Of a DNA stretch of 14,613 nucleotides, positions 1-7,267 are shown piece by piece. Where the stretch lies: assembly GCA_044360435.1 (NCBI GenBank), contig JBIKKI010000053.1:1-14613 (forward strand), given 5' to 3'. The position numbers and the translations under genes were made by a program. Under the pieces are notes generated by a model that worked only from the letters and a program-made list of their open reading frames with translations, was not told the DNA's origin and did not search any database. This DNA is from REEB481 sp044360435 (GTDB taxonomy: Bacteria > Bacteroidota > Bacteroidia > NS11-12g > UBA955). Position 1 is the stretch's first letter; each line of letters starts with the position of its first letter.

Positions 1-2
1 AC

Positions 3-3000
3 CACACGGCCATCGGCGGTCATGATTTTGATGTGCACTTCATCCGGGATGTCGTTTCCGGTGAGGGTAAATACAAAACGCATCTGGGTGCTGAAGGGAT
101 TGGGATACGGGTAGAAATTCGTAACCATGTTTTTGTTCACCACCCTGAAATCTACCATATAAGCTTCCTGCCCCGCCGGATTGCCGCTCATGTCTGCCGC
201 CTGAACTTTCAGGCTGTAGGTTCCGTCAGGAAGGTTTCGCGGACGGTAATCAATCACCGCACTGTTGCCGGCAGTTTGCGCGGGTTTGAATACAGCCTCG
301 ATGCCGTCCACCTGAATGGGCGTAAAATCAGTGGATCCGGGGCGTTTCAGATACAGGTTGAATCGACTGGAATCGGTTTGCAGCAAGTATTTGTTTTCGT
401 CTTTGCTGCTGATACGGATCAGCGGTTCGGCACGCACGATGTCGCCATTGAAAATCCTTCGGCCATCAAAGGTGACATCCAGCAAGGGGTTTTGACGGTC
501 GGCAACTACCTCAAAGCTGAAGGTGTTGCTGTTGTTGGAAAGTGAAAACTCTTCTTGTCGAAAAGCCGGATTGAATTGGATGATGGCCTGGTATGCACCG
601 ATGAGGTTTCGGGTATCCTGCCGCACGCGGTACAGATACGTTTCGCCCGGTTTGGCAGCAGGCAGGAAGGCAGTGTCGCGCAACACGGTGCTTCGGTCGT
701 CTTTTTTGTAGATGTGCGCCGTAGCCATGATGCTGTCTGCAAAGGCCAGTGTGGAGATGTTGCTGAACGGAATGAACAGGCGCAAACTGTCGCCGCGATA
801 CAGCGAATCCCGGTAGTATTCATAGCCAAGGCGTGGCACCGGATACAGGGTTCCTTCCGGCACTTCACTGAACAGAATACGCCAGTTGGGCAATTGCATG
901 CTGCTGAAGTCGGAAGGGTCGCTGAAGGCAGCCTTCAGCCGCAGGTAAGGATATTGTCTGGCGTCGATGCTGCTCAGGTCGCTGAAGTTGCCCGACACTG
1001 AAGGAATGAGTACCTGCTCGCTGCCATCTTTGGCGCGGCCCAGCACGCTGATGGTGGCCGTTTCTGCAGTGTTGCTGCGGCCTTTGCGCCACAAATGCAG
1101 ACTGCCCCATGAACCTGCCGGGCCAATGTATTCTGAGTTCATGGCGCCGCTGCTGGCTGTTCCGTAAAGTTCTGCTTCTATGGAGGCGTAGCCTGAACCC
1201 GGCACGCCGTTGAAAATGGCTACATCTTCAAAAGCCTTTCCCGGGCTCCAGCCTTTTTTACCCACGGCAACATAAATAGCCGTGGATGTTCGGTTGGCCG
1301 GATCGTCCATCACCGTGCAGCCCAGTTTGTTCAATGCCTGTAATACCTGTGGCGTCCACTGGTCGGCACTGCTGAAGCTGGAAGTAAACAAGGCCACGTA
1401 AAAACTGTCCGGTACCAAGTCCACAAAAGAAACAAATGCATCCCGCTCCGCAGAAACATTGGGTCGAAAGGAGTAATAAATCTGTTCATTGGCCGGATAT
1501 CCAAACAGTTTCCAGCGCATGCCGCCGGAGCACATGGGTTTTATTTTGGCAGTGTCCAGCGGTGTGAGTTCGTTTTTGTTCGGGTCGAAGACCATGCACA
1601 CAAATCCATTCACACAATTGGCCGCATTTCTGTCCTGACCGCCAAAGCCGCCTTCCTTGACGCCTTTGTTGCTTCTGTTGGCATATTCCGCATCTACATA
1701 AAGCTTCTTCATCAATGGGCCAAAACGCAGCTGCCGTGCAAGGGTGTCCACCCGCAAGTTTTGAAACGTATTGGCAGATACCACATTGGAATACTGAAAA
1801 CCCGCTTGCTGCATCCAGCCGTTGCTGTGGTTTTTGATGTAGGTGAACGAATGTGTGCTCCAGCGACCGCCTTCTGCCGATCCTGCATTGATGCGTGCCC
1901 GCCAGTAATACACCACGGTATCGGCTTTGGGGTCGAGCTGAACCTTCCATTGAACCAAAGGTTCGCTGTTGAAGGCACCGCTGCGTTTTACCCAGGGTGA
2001 ATTGAATCGCGGGGAAGTATCCAGTTCAGCAAAAAACTGATCGTTGGAAACGGTAAGGTCAGCCGGCTGAAAAACGAGGTTTACCGTATCGCTGCCTATA
2101 ATGGCAAAGCGCCTCGGATATAACAGGTTTACACCGTTTCCGGGAATATACCTCAGGCTGGATGTGCGGTTGTTGGTATAGGTAAACTCAGTAACCGTGC
2201 GGTCCGGGTTCACCTCGGCCTCAAAAACATTGCTGCCTTTGGTGCTGATGTCTTTGCTGCGGATGGTGATGTAGGCGGTATCCTGATACCCGAACGGGGC
2301 AATCCGCGTGAGGTAATCGTTGCGTGTGATGCCATCGGGATAGATGCGCCTCAGGCCGATGTTGATGGAATCGTTGCCTTTCCGTCCGTTGTTGGTAATG
2401 ATGATGGCCACACGGAATGAATCGCTCAGGGCATAGGTGCTTGGCGGATCCAGGAATATGCTGCGTTCATTGACACTGTAATCGGGAACTTCCGGGGCAA
2501 GTGCTTTGATTGCCGGATCGCCAATCAGAAACAGCTGCTGGCAATGGATGCGGTTCAGAAAGCTGAATGGATCCTGATAGTTCCGGATGCAGGTTTGGAT
2601 GATTTCTCCAATGGTTTTGCCGTAAGCCTGGTCAAACATGGCGCGGTAGAAATCGCCCATCTGTCTGTTTACGCTGAACAGTTCGCTGATGGATGTTTGT
2701 GCAATGAAGGCAATGGCGCCTCTTCTTCCGGCTTTGACCATACGCTCACTAAACACCCAGCGGTTTCCGTAGGGCACACATGGATTGCCAATCTGGCAAC
2801 CGTTGAAATAGCAAATGGGATATTTGCCCTGGTTGCTGTAGTCGGCGGTGTCTCCCATGTCTATATCGGTCACCTGTGTGCTGCCATGTCCCAAAAAAGT
2901 GATGAGGTTCAATCCGGAGTTCAGCGCGCTGATGATGGATTGTTTTACCCCTACGGTTTGTGCTCCTGTTGATGCTTTGTAATAGCCGGTTACCTTGCCG

Positions 3001-4832
3001 CCAAGTACCCCTTGTTCCGGGTATGGTTCCAAAGCTTCCAGCATGCCTCGGATGTCTTGCGCCTGAACATTGGAAGAGCCTCCGCCCATGTGCAGGATTT
3101 CTTTTTGCCAGCTTTCATAACCGCTCGATTCAAAAGCGATGATTTTATTCAGATAGGTTCTGATTTCACTTTTTTGCTCCGCAGGAAGGCGCCCAATGGG
3201 AATGGCAGGTTCGAACTTGGTTCCGTTTAATCCGGACGTGTACAGATGGTCAGAAGCAGGAACACCAATGCTTGGTACCAGATTTAACTTCTGGTACTGT
3301 TTGCTGTTCTTCAGGTAAATGGTTTCATACCCACGGCCTACCAAAAAAATAAACTTAGGTGGATTAGCCTTGGACCGTTCCAGCAAATAGGCGGCGTAAC
3401 GCCGAATGGCAATGGGGTGCGCCTGCCCGTAACTGAATGCGTTGTATAACTGTTCCGTGCTTACAATCCTGGCCGCATAGCGTCCTTGGCGGTAATTCAG
3501 ATAGTCGTTCAGCTCTGCGCCCATCAGGCTCGCATGGCTGATGATGATGTACTCCGACTGGTCAATATGGGTCGAGAAATCGGGAAGCTCCGCCAGCACG
3601 GGATGATACATGGAGTCCGGATGGATGCTCACCCAACGGAAATTCAGGCTGTCCCACAAATGCCAGTCAGATCCGTGGCTGTTGGCAGGCATGATGAGTC
3701 TGAAATTTCCGCCGCCCAGGAAGTCACCACCAATGCGCAATCCGCTTGTGGGGTTGAACAACATGGGCCGGGTTCGGGCTCCGTTGCTGTATCCCGACCA
3801 TTGGTATAGCCGAGGAACAGCGCTGCTGTCGGTTTGAAACGTGTAAGCCGAAGCGCCGTCCAGTTCATTCTTTTTCGGGAACTTCAACTGGGTATAAAAA
3901 ACCTGATAGCGTGCATAGGGAATGTTGGGCATGGCTATGGGTTTCAGCCGCAACTGTGTTACCACAGCGCCCATGTCGGCAGGCTGGAGGATTACCTTTT
4001 GCCTGATGGGCGCGAAACCATAGGTTACCGTATCCTTGAGTTGTCGTTCCGTGGTTCCGTTGCCTGCCGTAACCCGAAGCCTGTGGTCGGGCAGGTTGTA
4101 GAAATTCGTAATTCCTGCGATGTAGTAGCTCAGTTCCGGACGCGGACCGGCCGGCTCATAAGCAGATGTATTGAATGCAGAAACAAATTCCGGCATGGAT
4201 CCGGATATTCCGTAACCCACCGGATTGCTGCCCCAGCCTTCGGCATCATTGTACTCGGAAGGGTAGAAGTCGCGGTCGGCAACCCGTGCAGGTTTGCCGC
4301 GGTGGTACAACTGTTGTTCGGTTTTCCATTCATCACGCAGGTGCCATGATGCTGTGGAAACCGTGTTCCATTTATAGTTTCGGTAAGGCGTATAACGCAG
4401 CCAGGGTCCGGTTTCTGACCAGGTAATGAAGTAATATGCCGTGTCGCTGATGAGCGTTCCCTTCTGGTGCGGCTGCATGCCCGGCTGAACATACAGTTCA
4501 CTGTCCAGACTGCCGTCGGCTTTCAGTGCGAAAAACTCCAGAAAATCTCCAGGCCCGATGCGGTTGTCGCCTTGGTCGGAAACCGTCATGGGAACCTGCG
4601 CGCCGCGCGACCATATTTGTAATTTGGACGCTTCAAGCAAACGAATAGAAACACCGGCCTGACGGAATACATAATCCAGTACGAAAAAATCTATGCGGTA
4701 CAGTCCGTTTTCTGCAATTCCAATGCGCACATGCGCCTTTGAGGCATCATACCATTCGTTGCCATATTTTTGAGCCCGTGAGGGAATCAGGGTGAAGAAG
4801 AAGCAAAAAAATACCAGTACCCAACGACCCAT
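3..4832 (-). CDS. porU2: Secreted C25 (gingipain-family) cysteine peptidase, PorU2-like, C-terminus outside window
   Basis: The minus-strand frame is open from the ATG at 4832-4830 to the left edge: 1610 codons, no stop, 3' end missing. Residues 1 to about 21 form a signal peptide with a Phe-rich core ending SRA|Q. The C25 peptidase domain spans roughly residues 370-770. It contains FIFLVGRG near 495, the catalytic His649 in FLGHGST, and Cys679 in YFNGCQIGNPC; this 30-residue spacing is close to that of gingipain R (His211/Cys244). An Ig/CARDB-like segment follows near 795-890 and further beta-rich modules to about 1540. Near 1575, YPYPNPFS begins a FlgD/CTD-like domain. PorU is the T9SS sortase that removes C-terminal sorting domains, and long forms like this are annotated as putative PorU2. 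Peptidase family is firm; sortase rather than general protease is inference. An in-frame ATG at 4850 would add six residues but overlaps the -7 element. The gene is divergent from the methyltransferase. Confidence 0.9.
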   Translation of the reverse strand, partial: MGRWVLVFFCFFFTLIPSRAQKYGNEWYDASKAHVRIGIAENGLYRIDFFVLDYVFRQAGVSIRLLEASKLQIWSRGAQVPMTVSDQGDNRIGPGDFLEFFALKADGSLDSELYVQPGMQPHQKGTLISDTAYYFITWSETGPWLRYTPYRNYKWNTVSTASWHLRDEWKTEQQLYHRGKPARVADRDFYPSEYNDAEGWGSNPVGYGISGSMPEFVSAFNTSAYEPAGPRPELSYYIAGITNFYNLPDHRLRVTAGNGTTERQLKDTVTYGFAPIRQKVILQPADMGAVVTQLRLKPIAMPNIPYARYQVFYTQLKFPKKNELDGASAYTFQTDSSAVPRLYQWSGYSNGARTRPMLFNPTSGLRIGGDFLGGGNFRLIMPANSHGSDWHLWDSLNFRWVSIHPDSMYHPVLAELPDFSTHIDQSEYIIISHASLMGAELNDYLNYRQGRYAARIVSTEQLYNAFSYGQAHPIAIRRYAAYLLERSKANPPKFIFLVGRGYETIYLKNSKQYQKLNLVPSIGVPASDHLYTSGLNGTKFEPAIPIGRLPAEQKSEIRTYLNKIIAFESSGYESWQKEILHMGGGSSNVQAQDIRGMLEALEPYPEQGVLGGKVTGYYKASTGAQTVGVKQSIISALNSGLNLITFLGHGSTQVTDIDMGDTADYSNQGKYPICYFNGCQIGNPCVPYGNRWVFSERMVKAGRRGAIAFIAQTSISELFSVNRQMGDFYRAMFDQAYGKTIGEIIQTCIRNYQDPFSFLNRIHCQQLFLIGDPAIKALAPEVPDYSVNERSIFLDPPSTYALSDSFRVAIIITNNGRKGNDSINIGLRRIYPDGITRNDYLTRIAPFGYQDTAYITIRSKDISTKGSNVFEAEVNPDRTVTEFTYTNNRTSSLRYIPGNGVNLLYPRRFAIIGSDTVNLVFQPADLTVSNDQFFAELDTSPRFNSPWVKRSGAFNSEPLVQWKVQLDPKADTVVYYWRARINAGSAEGGRWSTHSFTYIKNHSNGWMQQAGFQYSNVVSANTFQNLRVDTLARQLRFGPLMKKLYVDAEYANRSNKGVKEGGFGGQDRNAANCVNGFVCMVFDPNKNELTPLDTAKIKPMCSGGMRWKLFGYPANEQIYYSFRPNVSAERDAFVSFVDLVPDSFYVALFTSSFSSADQWTPQVLQALNKLGCTVMDDPANRTSTAIYVAVGKKGWSPGKAFEDVAIFNGVPGSGYASIEAELYGTASSGAMNSEYIGPAGSWGSLHLWRKGRSNTAETATISVLGRAKDGSEQVLIPSVSGNFSDLSSIDARQYPYLRLKAAFSDPSDFSSMQLPNWRILFSEVPEGTLYPVPRLGYEYYRDSLYRGDSLRLFIPFSNISTLAFADSIMATAHIYKKDDRSTVLRDTAFLPAAKPGETYLYRVRQDTRNLIGAYQAIIQFNPAFRQEEFSLSNNSNTFSFEVVADRQNPLLDVTFDGRRIFNGDIVRAEPLIRISSKDENKYLLQTDSSRFNLYLKRPGSTDFTPIQVDGIEAVFKPAQTAGNSAVIDYRPRNLPDGTYSLKVQAADMSGNPAGQEAYMVDFRVVNKNMVTNFYPYPNPFSTQMRFVFTLTGNDIPDEVHIKIMTADGRV

Positions 4833-4838
4833 ACCCTG

Positions 4839-4846
4839 CAAAATTA
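4839..4846 (-). promoter_or_regulatory. -7 promoter element for the C25 peptidase gene, implying a leaderless mRNA
   Basis: Read on the minus strand this is TAATTTTG, a perfect match to the Bacteroidota -7 consensus TAnnTTTG. It ends only six bases before the ATG at 4832, so transcription would begin at or next to the start codon. No TTTG lies 19-21 bases upstream, so the -33 part is not seen. On the plus strand TAACATTTG (4845-4853) ends directly before the methyltransferase ATG. That is a -7-like element with one extra spacer base, sharing two bases with this one. Confidence 0.4.
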
Positions 4847-4853
4847 ACATTTG

Positions 4854-5588
4854 ATGGATACATTTTTCCCTGCTCCTGAACTGTGGCTGATGCCTGCCGG
4901 AATTGCCGGATGTGACATGTCATCTTTTGCCACAAGCCAGCACATAACTGCGCTGCAGCGCACCCAGGTTTGGGTGGTTGAAGACGCCAGGACTGCGCGC
5001 CGTATGATTGGATCTGTGGTGCAGGGTTACAACTTCAACGAAAGGCAGTGGTTTGAACTGGCTAAAGAATCACATCAGGAAACCAAGGCCGACTGGAAGC
5101 AAGCCATGAAACAGGCCTCTCCGGGTGCGGTCTGGTCCTTGATGAGCGAAGCCGGAATGCCGGGTATTGCAGATCCTGGGGCAGAAGTGGTGACCTGCGC
5201 TCATCAGCTTGGATGGAATGTTCGTGTGTTGAGTGGTCCGTCTTCCATCATCATGGCGCTGGCCGCATCAGGGTTTAACGGACAGCAGTTTGCCTTCCAC
5301 GGGTACCTGCCGGTAGATGGCAAAGCGCTCGGCCATAAAATCCAGGAACTGGAACAGGCCGCGCTGCGCGGAGTTACGCAGATGTTTATCGAAACACCCT
5401 ACCGCACAGAACGGATGTTTCAGGCCTTGCTGCAACATCTGAGGCCGGGAACCTCGTTGGCCGTGATGGCCGGGCTCGACAGTGCTCAGTCTTTCTGTGG
5501 TGTGCACACGGCTGCCGCCTGGGCAAAGCAGGCACCTCAAATTGGCAAACTGCCCGCCGTTTTTTTGCTGGGAATCCCCAAAACTTGA
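4854..5588 (+). CDS. SAM-dependent methyltransferase, RsmI-like (tetrapyrrole methylase fold)
   Basis: A 244-residue protein starting at ATG 4854; a TTG at 4851 is in frame but less likely. It resembles RsmI, which 2'-O-methylates C1402 of 16S rRNA using S-adenosylmethionine. The N-terminal strand PELWLMPAGIAG stands in for LYLIPTPIGN of RsmI. WVVEDARTARR matches the ViaEDTR segment. MSEAGMPGIADPGAEVV matches the SDAGtPgIsDPG loop at the SAM site, followed by VRVLSGPSSIIMALAASG and FAFHGYLP. These motifs leave little doubt about the fold. The divergent N-terminal motif and the lack of the RsmI C-terminal extension fit the second RsmI-like paralogue many Bacteroidota carry, so the substrate is uncertain and no symbol is given. 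The gene is divergent from the C25 peptidase and lies 51 bp before the tetR-type gene. No terminator-like hairpin follows it. Confidence 0.88.
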   Translation: MDTFFPAPELWLMPAGIAGCDMSSFATSQHITALQRTQVWVVEDARTARRMIGSVVQGYNFNERQWFELAKESHQETKADWKQAMKQASPGAVWSLMSEAGMPGIADPGAEVVTCAHQLGWNVRVLSGPSSIIMALAASGFNGQQFAFHGYLPVDGKALGHKIQELEQAALRGVTQMFIETPYRTERMFQALLQHLRPGTSLAVMAGLDSAQSFCGVHTAAAWAKQAPQIGKLPAVFLLGIPKT

Positions 5589-5614
5589 TGCTTTAATTAT
5601 TTTTCCTAATATTG
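5584..5614 (+). promoter_or_regulatory. Predicted promoter of the phenylacetate operon
   Basis: CTTG at 5584-5587 (one mismatch to the -33 TTTG) is followed after 19 bases by TAATATTG at 5607-5614 (one mismatch to the -7 TAnnTTTG). Spacing is as expected for Bacteroidota promoters. The transcription start should fall near 5619-5621, inside the operator palindrome, leaving a leader of about 20 bases before the TTG start of the regulator. The -33 element overlaps the methyltransferase stop codon. Confidence 0.5.
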
Positions 5615-5616
5615 CA

Positions 5617-5634
5617 CTAACAAACGTTAGTTAG
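5617..5634. promoter_or_regulatory. Probable operator of the TetR-type regulator
   Basis: CTAACAAACGTTAGTTAG is an 18-bp palindrome in which 8 of 9 base pairs are symmetric; only the sixth position from each end mismatches. It is centred on AACGTT and lies 5 bases upstream of the regulator's start codon, over the predicted transcription start. Size, symmetry and position are typical of a TetR-family operator, implying autorepression of the whole operon. I saw no second copy elsewhere in the window. Confidence 0.65.
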
Positions 5635-5639
5635 AGGCA

Positions 5640-6221
5640 TTGGAAGCAAACGGAAAGAAAGGCGGTATTTTTCTGGCAGCGGCAAAACTGATGAAAGAAA
5701 ACGGTTATGCCGGAACGTCCATGCGCCACATCGCAGCGGCTATGAACATGGAAGCTGCGAGTTTGTACCATCATGTTTCTTCCAAAGAAGAAATCCTGCG
5801 TGAACTGTGCTTCGGAATGGCCCAAGCCTTCAATGCTTCCATAGCAGAAGTAAATGATATTTACTTCAATGCTGAAGAACGATTGGGAATGGCTGTTCGG
5901 GCGCACATCCGCCAGCTGACCGCCAACCTTGATGCCAGCCATGTGTTTCTGCACGAATGGCGTCATCTGGGAGAACCGGCCCAGCATGATTTCAAGAAGT
6001 TGCGTGACAATTACGAACAATCTTTCAGGACTATTCTGAAGTGCGGAGAAGATGAAGGTGTGTTTTCGGATGTGGATCGCAAGTTTGCCGTGCTCACCAT
6101 TCTATCTTCCCTTAACTGGGTGGTGTCGTGGTACAGACCTGACGGAGAAATGCAGCCTGATCAGATTGCCGATCGCCTCACCCGATTCATCTTGAACGGA
6201 TTAAAAAAAGAAACAACTTAA
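5640..6221 (+). CDS. TetR/AcrR-family regulator of the phenylacetate operon (PaaR-like role)
   Basis: A 193-residue protein. The N-terminal TetR domain is clear: an initial helix, then GYAGTSMRHIAAAM and AASLYHHVSSKEEIL (about residues 22-54) forming the helix-turn-helix and the YhHvssKeel signature. The C-terminal helical half should bind the inducer. The start is TTG at 5640: an in-frame TAG lies at 5628 and the first ATG (residue 28) would remove half of the DNA-binding domain. The gene is 17 bp upstream of paaA on the same strand, with no terminator or promoter between, so it is probably the first gene of the operon. TetR-type PaaR proteins of other bacteria release DNA on binding phenylacetyl-CoA; the same role here is inferred from position. 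Confidence 0.88.
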   Translation: MEANGKKGGIFLAAAKLMKENGYAGTSMRHIAAAMNMEAASLYHHVSSKEEILRELCFGMAQAFNASIAEVNDIYFNAEERLGMAVRAHIRQLTANLDASHVFLHEWRHLGEPAQHDFKKLRDNYEQSFRTILKCGEDEGVFSDVDRKFAVLTILSSLNWVVSWYRPDGEMQPDQIADRLTRFILNGLKKETT

Positions 6222-6238
6222 ACGAAAATATCCAAACC

Positions 6239-7225
6239 ATGTACGGAAACGCATACATAGACCCGAGCCAAAAGCTGAGTATTCTGGAAGGTGAAGATCC
6301 GGTGAAGCTGGCTGAATTCGAAGCCCGTATTGCACAGGGCGACAAAATTGAACCCAACGACTGGATGCCCAGAGAATATCGGAAGCAGTTGATCCGCATG
6401 ATTGAACAACATGCACATTCCGAAATCATCGGCTCGCTTCCTGAAGGAACCTGGATTACCCGCGCACCCGGATTTCGCCGTAAGCTCGCGCTGATGGCGA
6501 AGGTTCAGGATGAAGTTGGCCATGCGCAGCTGTTGTATGCCGCCGCAGAAACGCTCGGCAAAAGCAGGGAAGACATGATCAACGACCTCATTTCCGGAAA
6601 ATCGAAATACTCCAACGTGTTCAATTATCCGGCAGAAACCTGGGCAGACAGTGCTGTGATTGCCTGGTTGATTGACGCAGGCGCCATTGTGAACCAGATC
6701 ACCAACGCAAAAGGAAGTTATGGTCCTTATTGCCGCGCACTTGACCGCATTTGTGCAGAAGAATCATTCCACCTTAAATATGGCCACGACAATGTGGTGT
6801 TCCTGGCCACTGGAACCAAGAAGCAACGCGAAATGGTTCAAGCCGCGCTTACGCGCTGGTGGCCGCCCATCATGCATTTCTTTGGCCCACCGGATAAAGC
6901 TTCGGTGCATGGCGAAATTTTGATGCGCTGGAAGGTGAAAATGGCAAGCAACGACGACATGAGGCAGCAATTCCTCAACATGTACGTGCCTAAAATCTGG
7001 GATCTGGGTCTGGAATTGCCCGACCCCAATCTGCGCAAAAATGAAACTACCGGAAAATGGGAATATACCGAGCCAGACTGGGAAGAGTTCAAGCGTGTAA
7101 TCAATGGCAACGGTCCCTGCAATGCAGAGCGTCTTGCCGTGCGTCGCACCGCTGAAGAACGCCACCGCTGGGTGCGCAAAGCCATCCTCAGCAAAGACGC
7201 TCAATACGTTGCGCCTCTGGCCTGA
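6239..7225 (+). CDS. paaA: 1,2-phenylacetyl-CoA epoxidase, catalytic subunit PaaA
   Basis: A 328-residue diiron oxygenase subunit that, with PaaC, epoxidises the aromatic ring of phenylacetyl-CoA using O2 and electrons from PaaE in the cytoplasm. Similarity to the E. coli protein runs full length: IEPNDWMPREYRKQLIR, HAHSEI, PEGTWITRAP, AKVQDEVGHAQLLY, KYSNVFNYP, ICAEESFH and VINGNGPCN are all recognisable. Candidate iron ligands are Glu62, Glu92, His95, Asp146, Glu175 and His178, the ferritin-like ExxH pairs shifted by about 20 residues from the E. coli protein because of a longer N-terminus. No expected catalytic residue is missing. It follows the regulator by 17 bp and is separated from paaB by the gene for a secreted protein, which is unusual. 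Confidence 0.97.
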   Translation: MYGNAYIDPSQKLSILEGEDPVKLAEFEARIAQGDKIEPNDWMPREYRKQLIRMIEQHAHSEIIGSLPEGTWITRAPGFRRKLALMAKVQDEVGHAQLLYAAAETLGKSREDMINDLISGKSKYSNVFNYPAETWADSAVIAWLIDAGAIVNQITNAKGSYGPYCRALDRICAEESFHLKYGHDNVVFLATGTKKQREMVQAALTRWWPPIMHFFGPPDKASVHGEILMRWKVKMASNDDMRQQFLNMYVPKIWDLGLELPDPNLRKNETTGKWEYTEPDWEEFKRVINGNGPCNAERLAVRRTAEERHRWVRKAILSKDAQYVAPLA

Positions 7226-7267
7226 TTTCGGTCGAGCTTCAGCCACCATTACTACCCAATACCCGCT

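Noticed and set aside
33..4349. Several plus-strand open frames of 60-171 codons
   Set aside because: All lie antisense to the C25 peptidase, whose frame is continuous with family motifs throughout; none has a plausible product.
5628..5639. Possible earlier start or ATG for the TetR-type regulator
   Set aside because: An in-frame TAG at 5628-5630 and the absence of any ATG before residue 28 leave TTG 5640 as the only start that keeps the DNA-binding domain.
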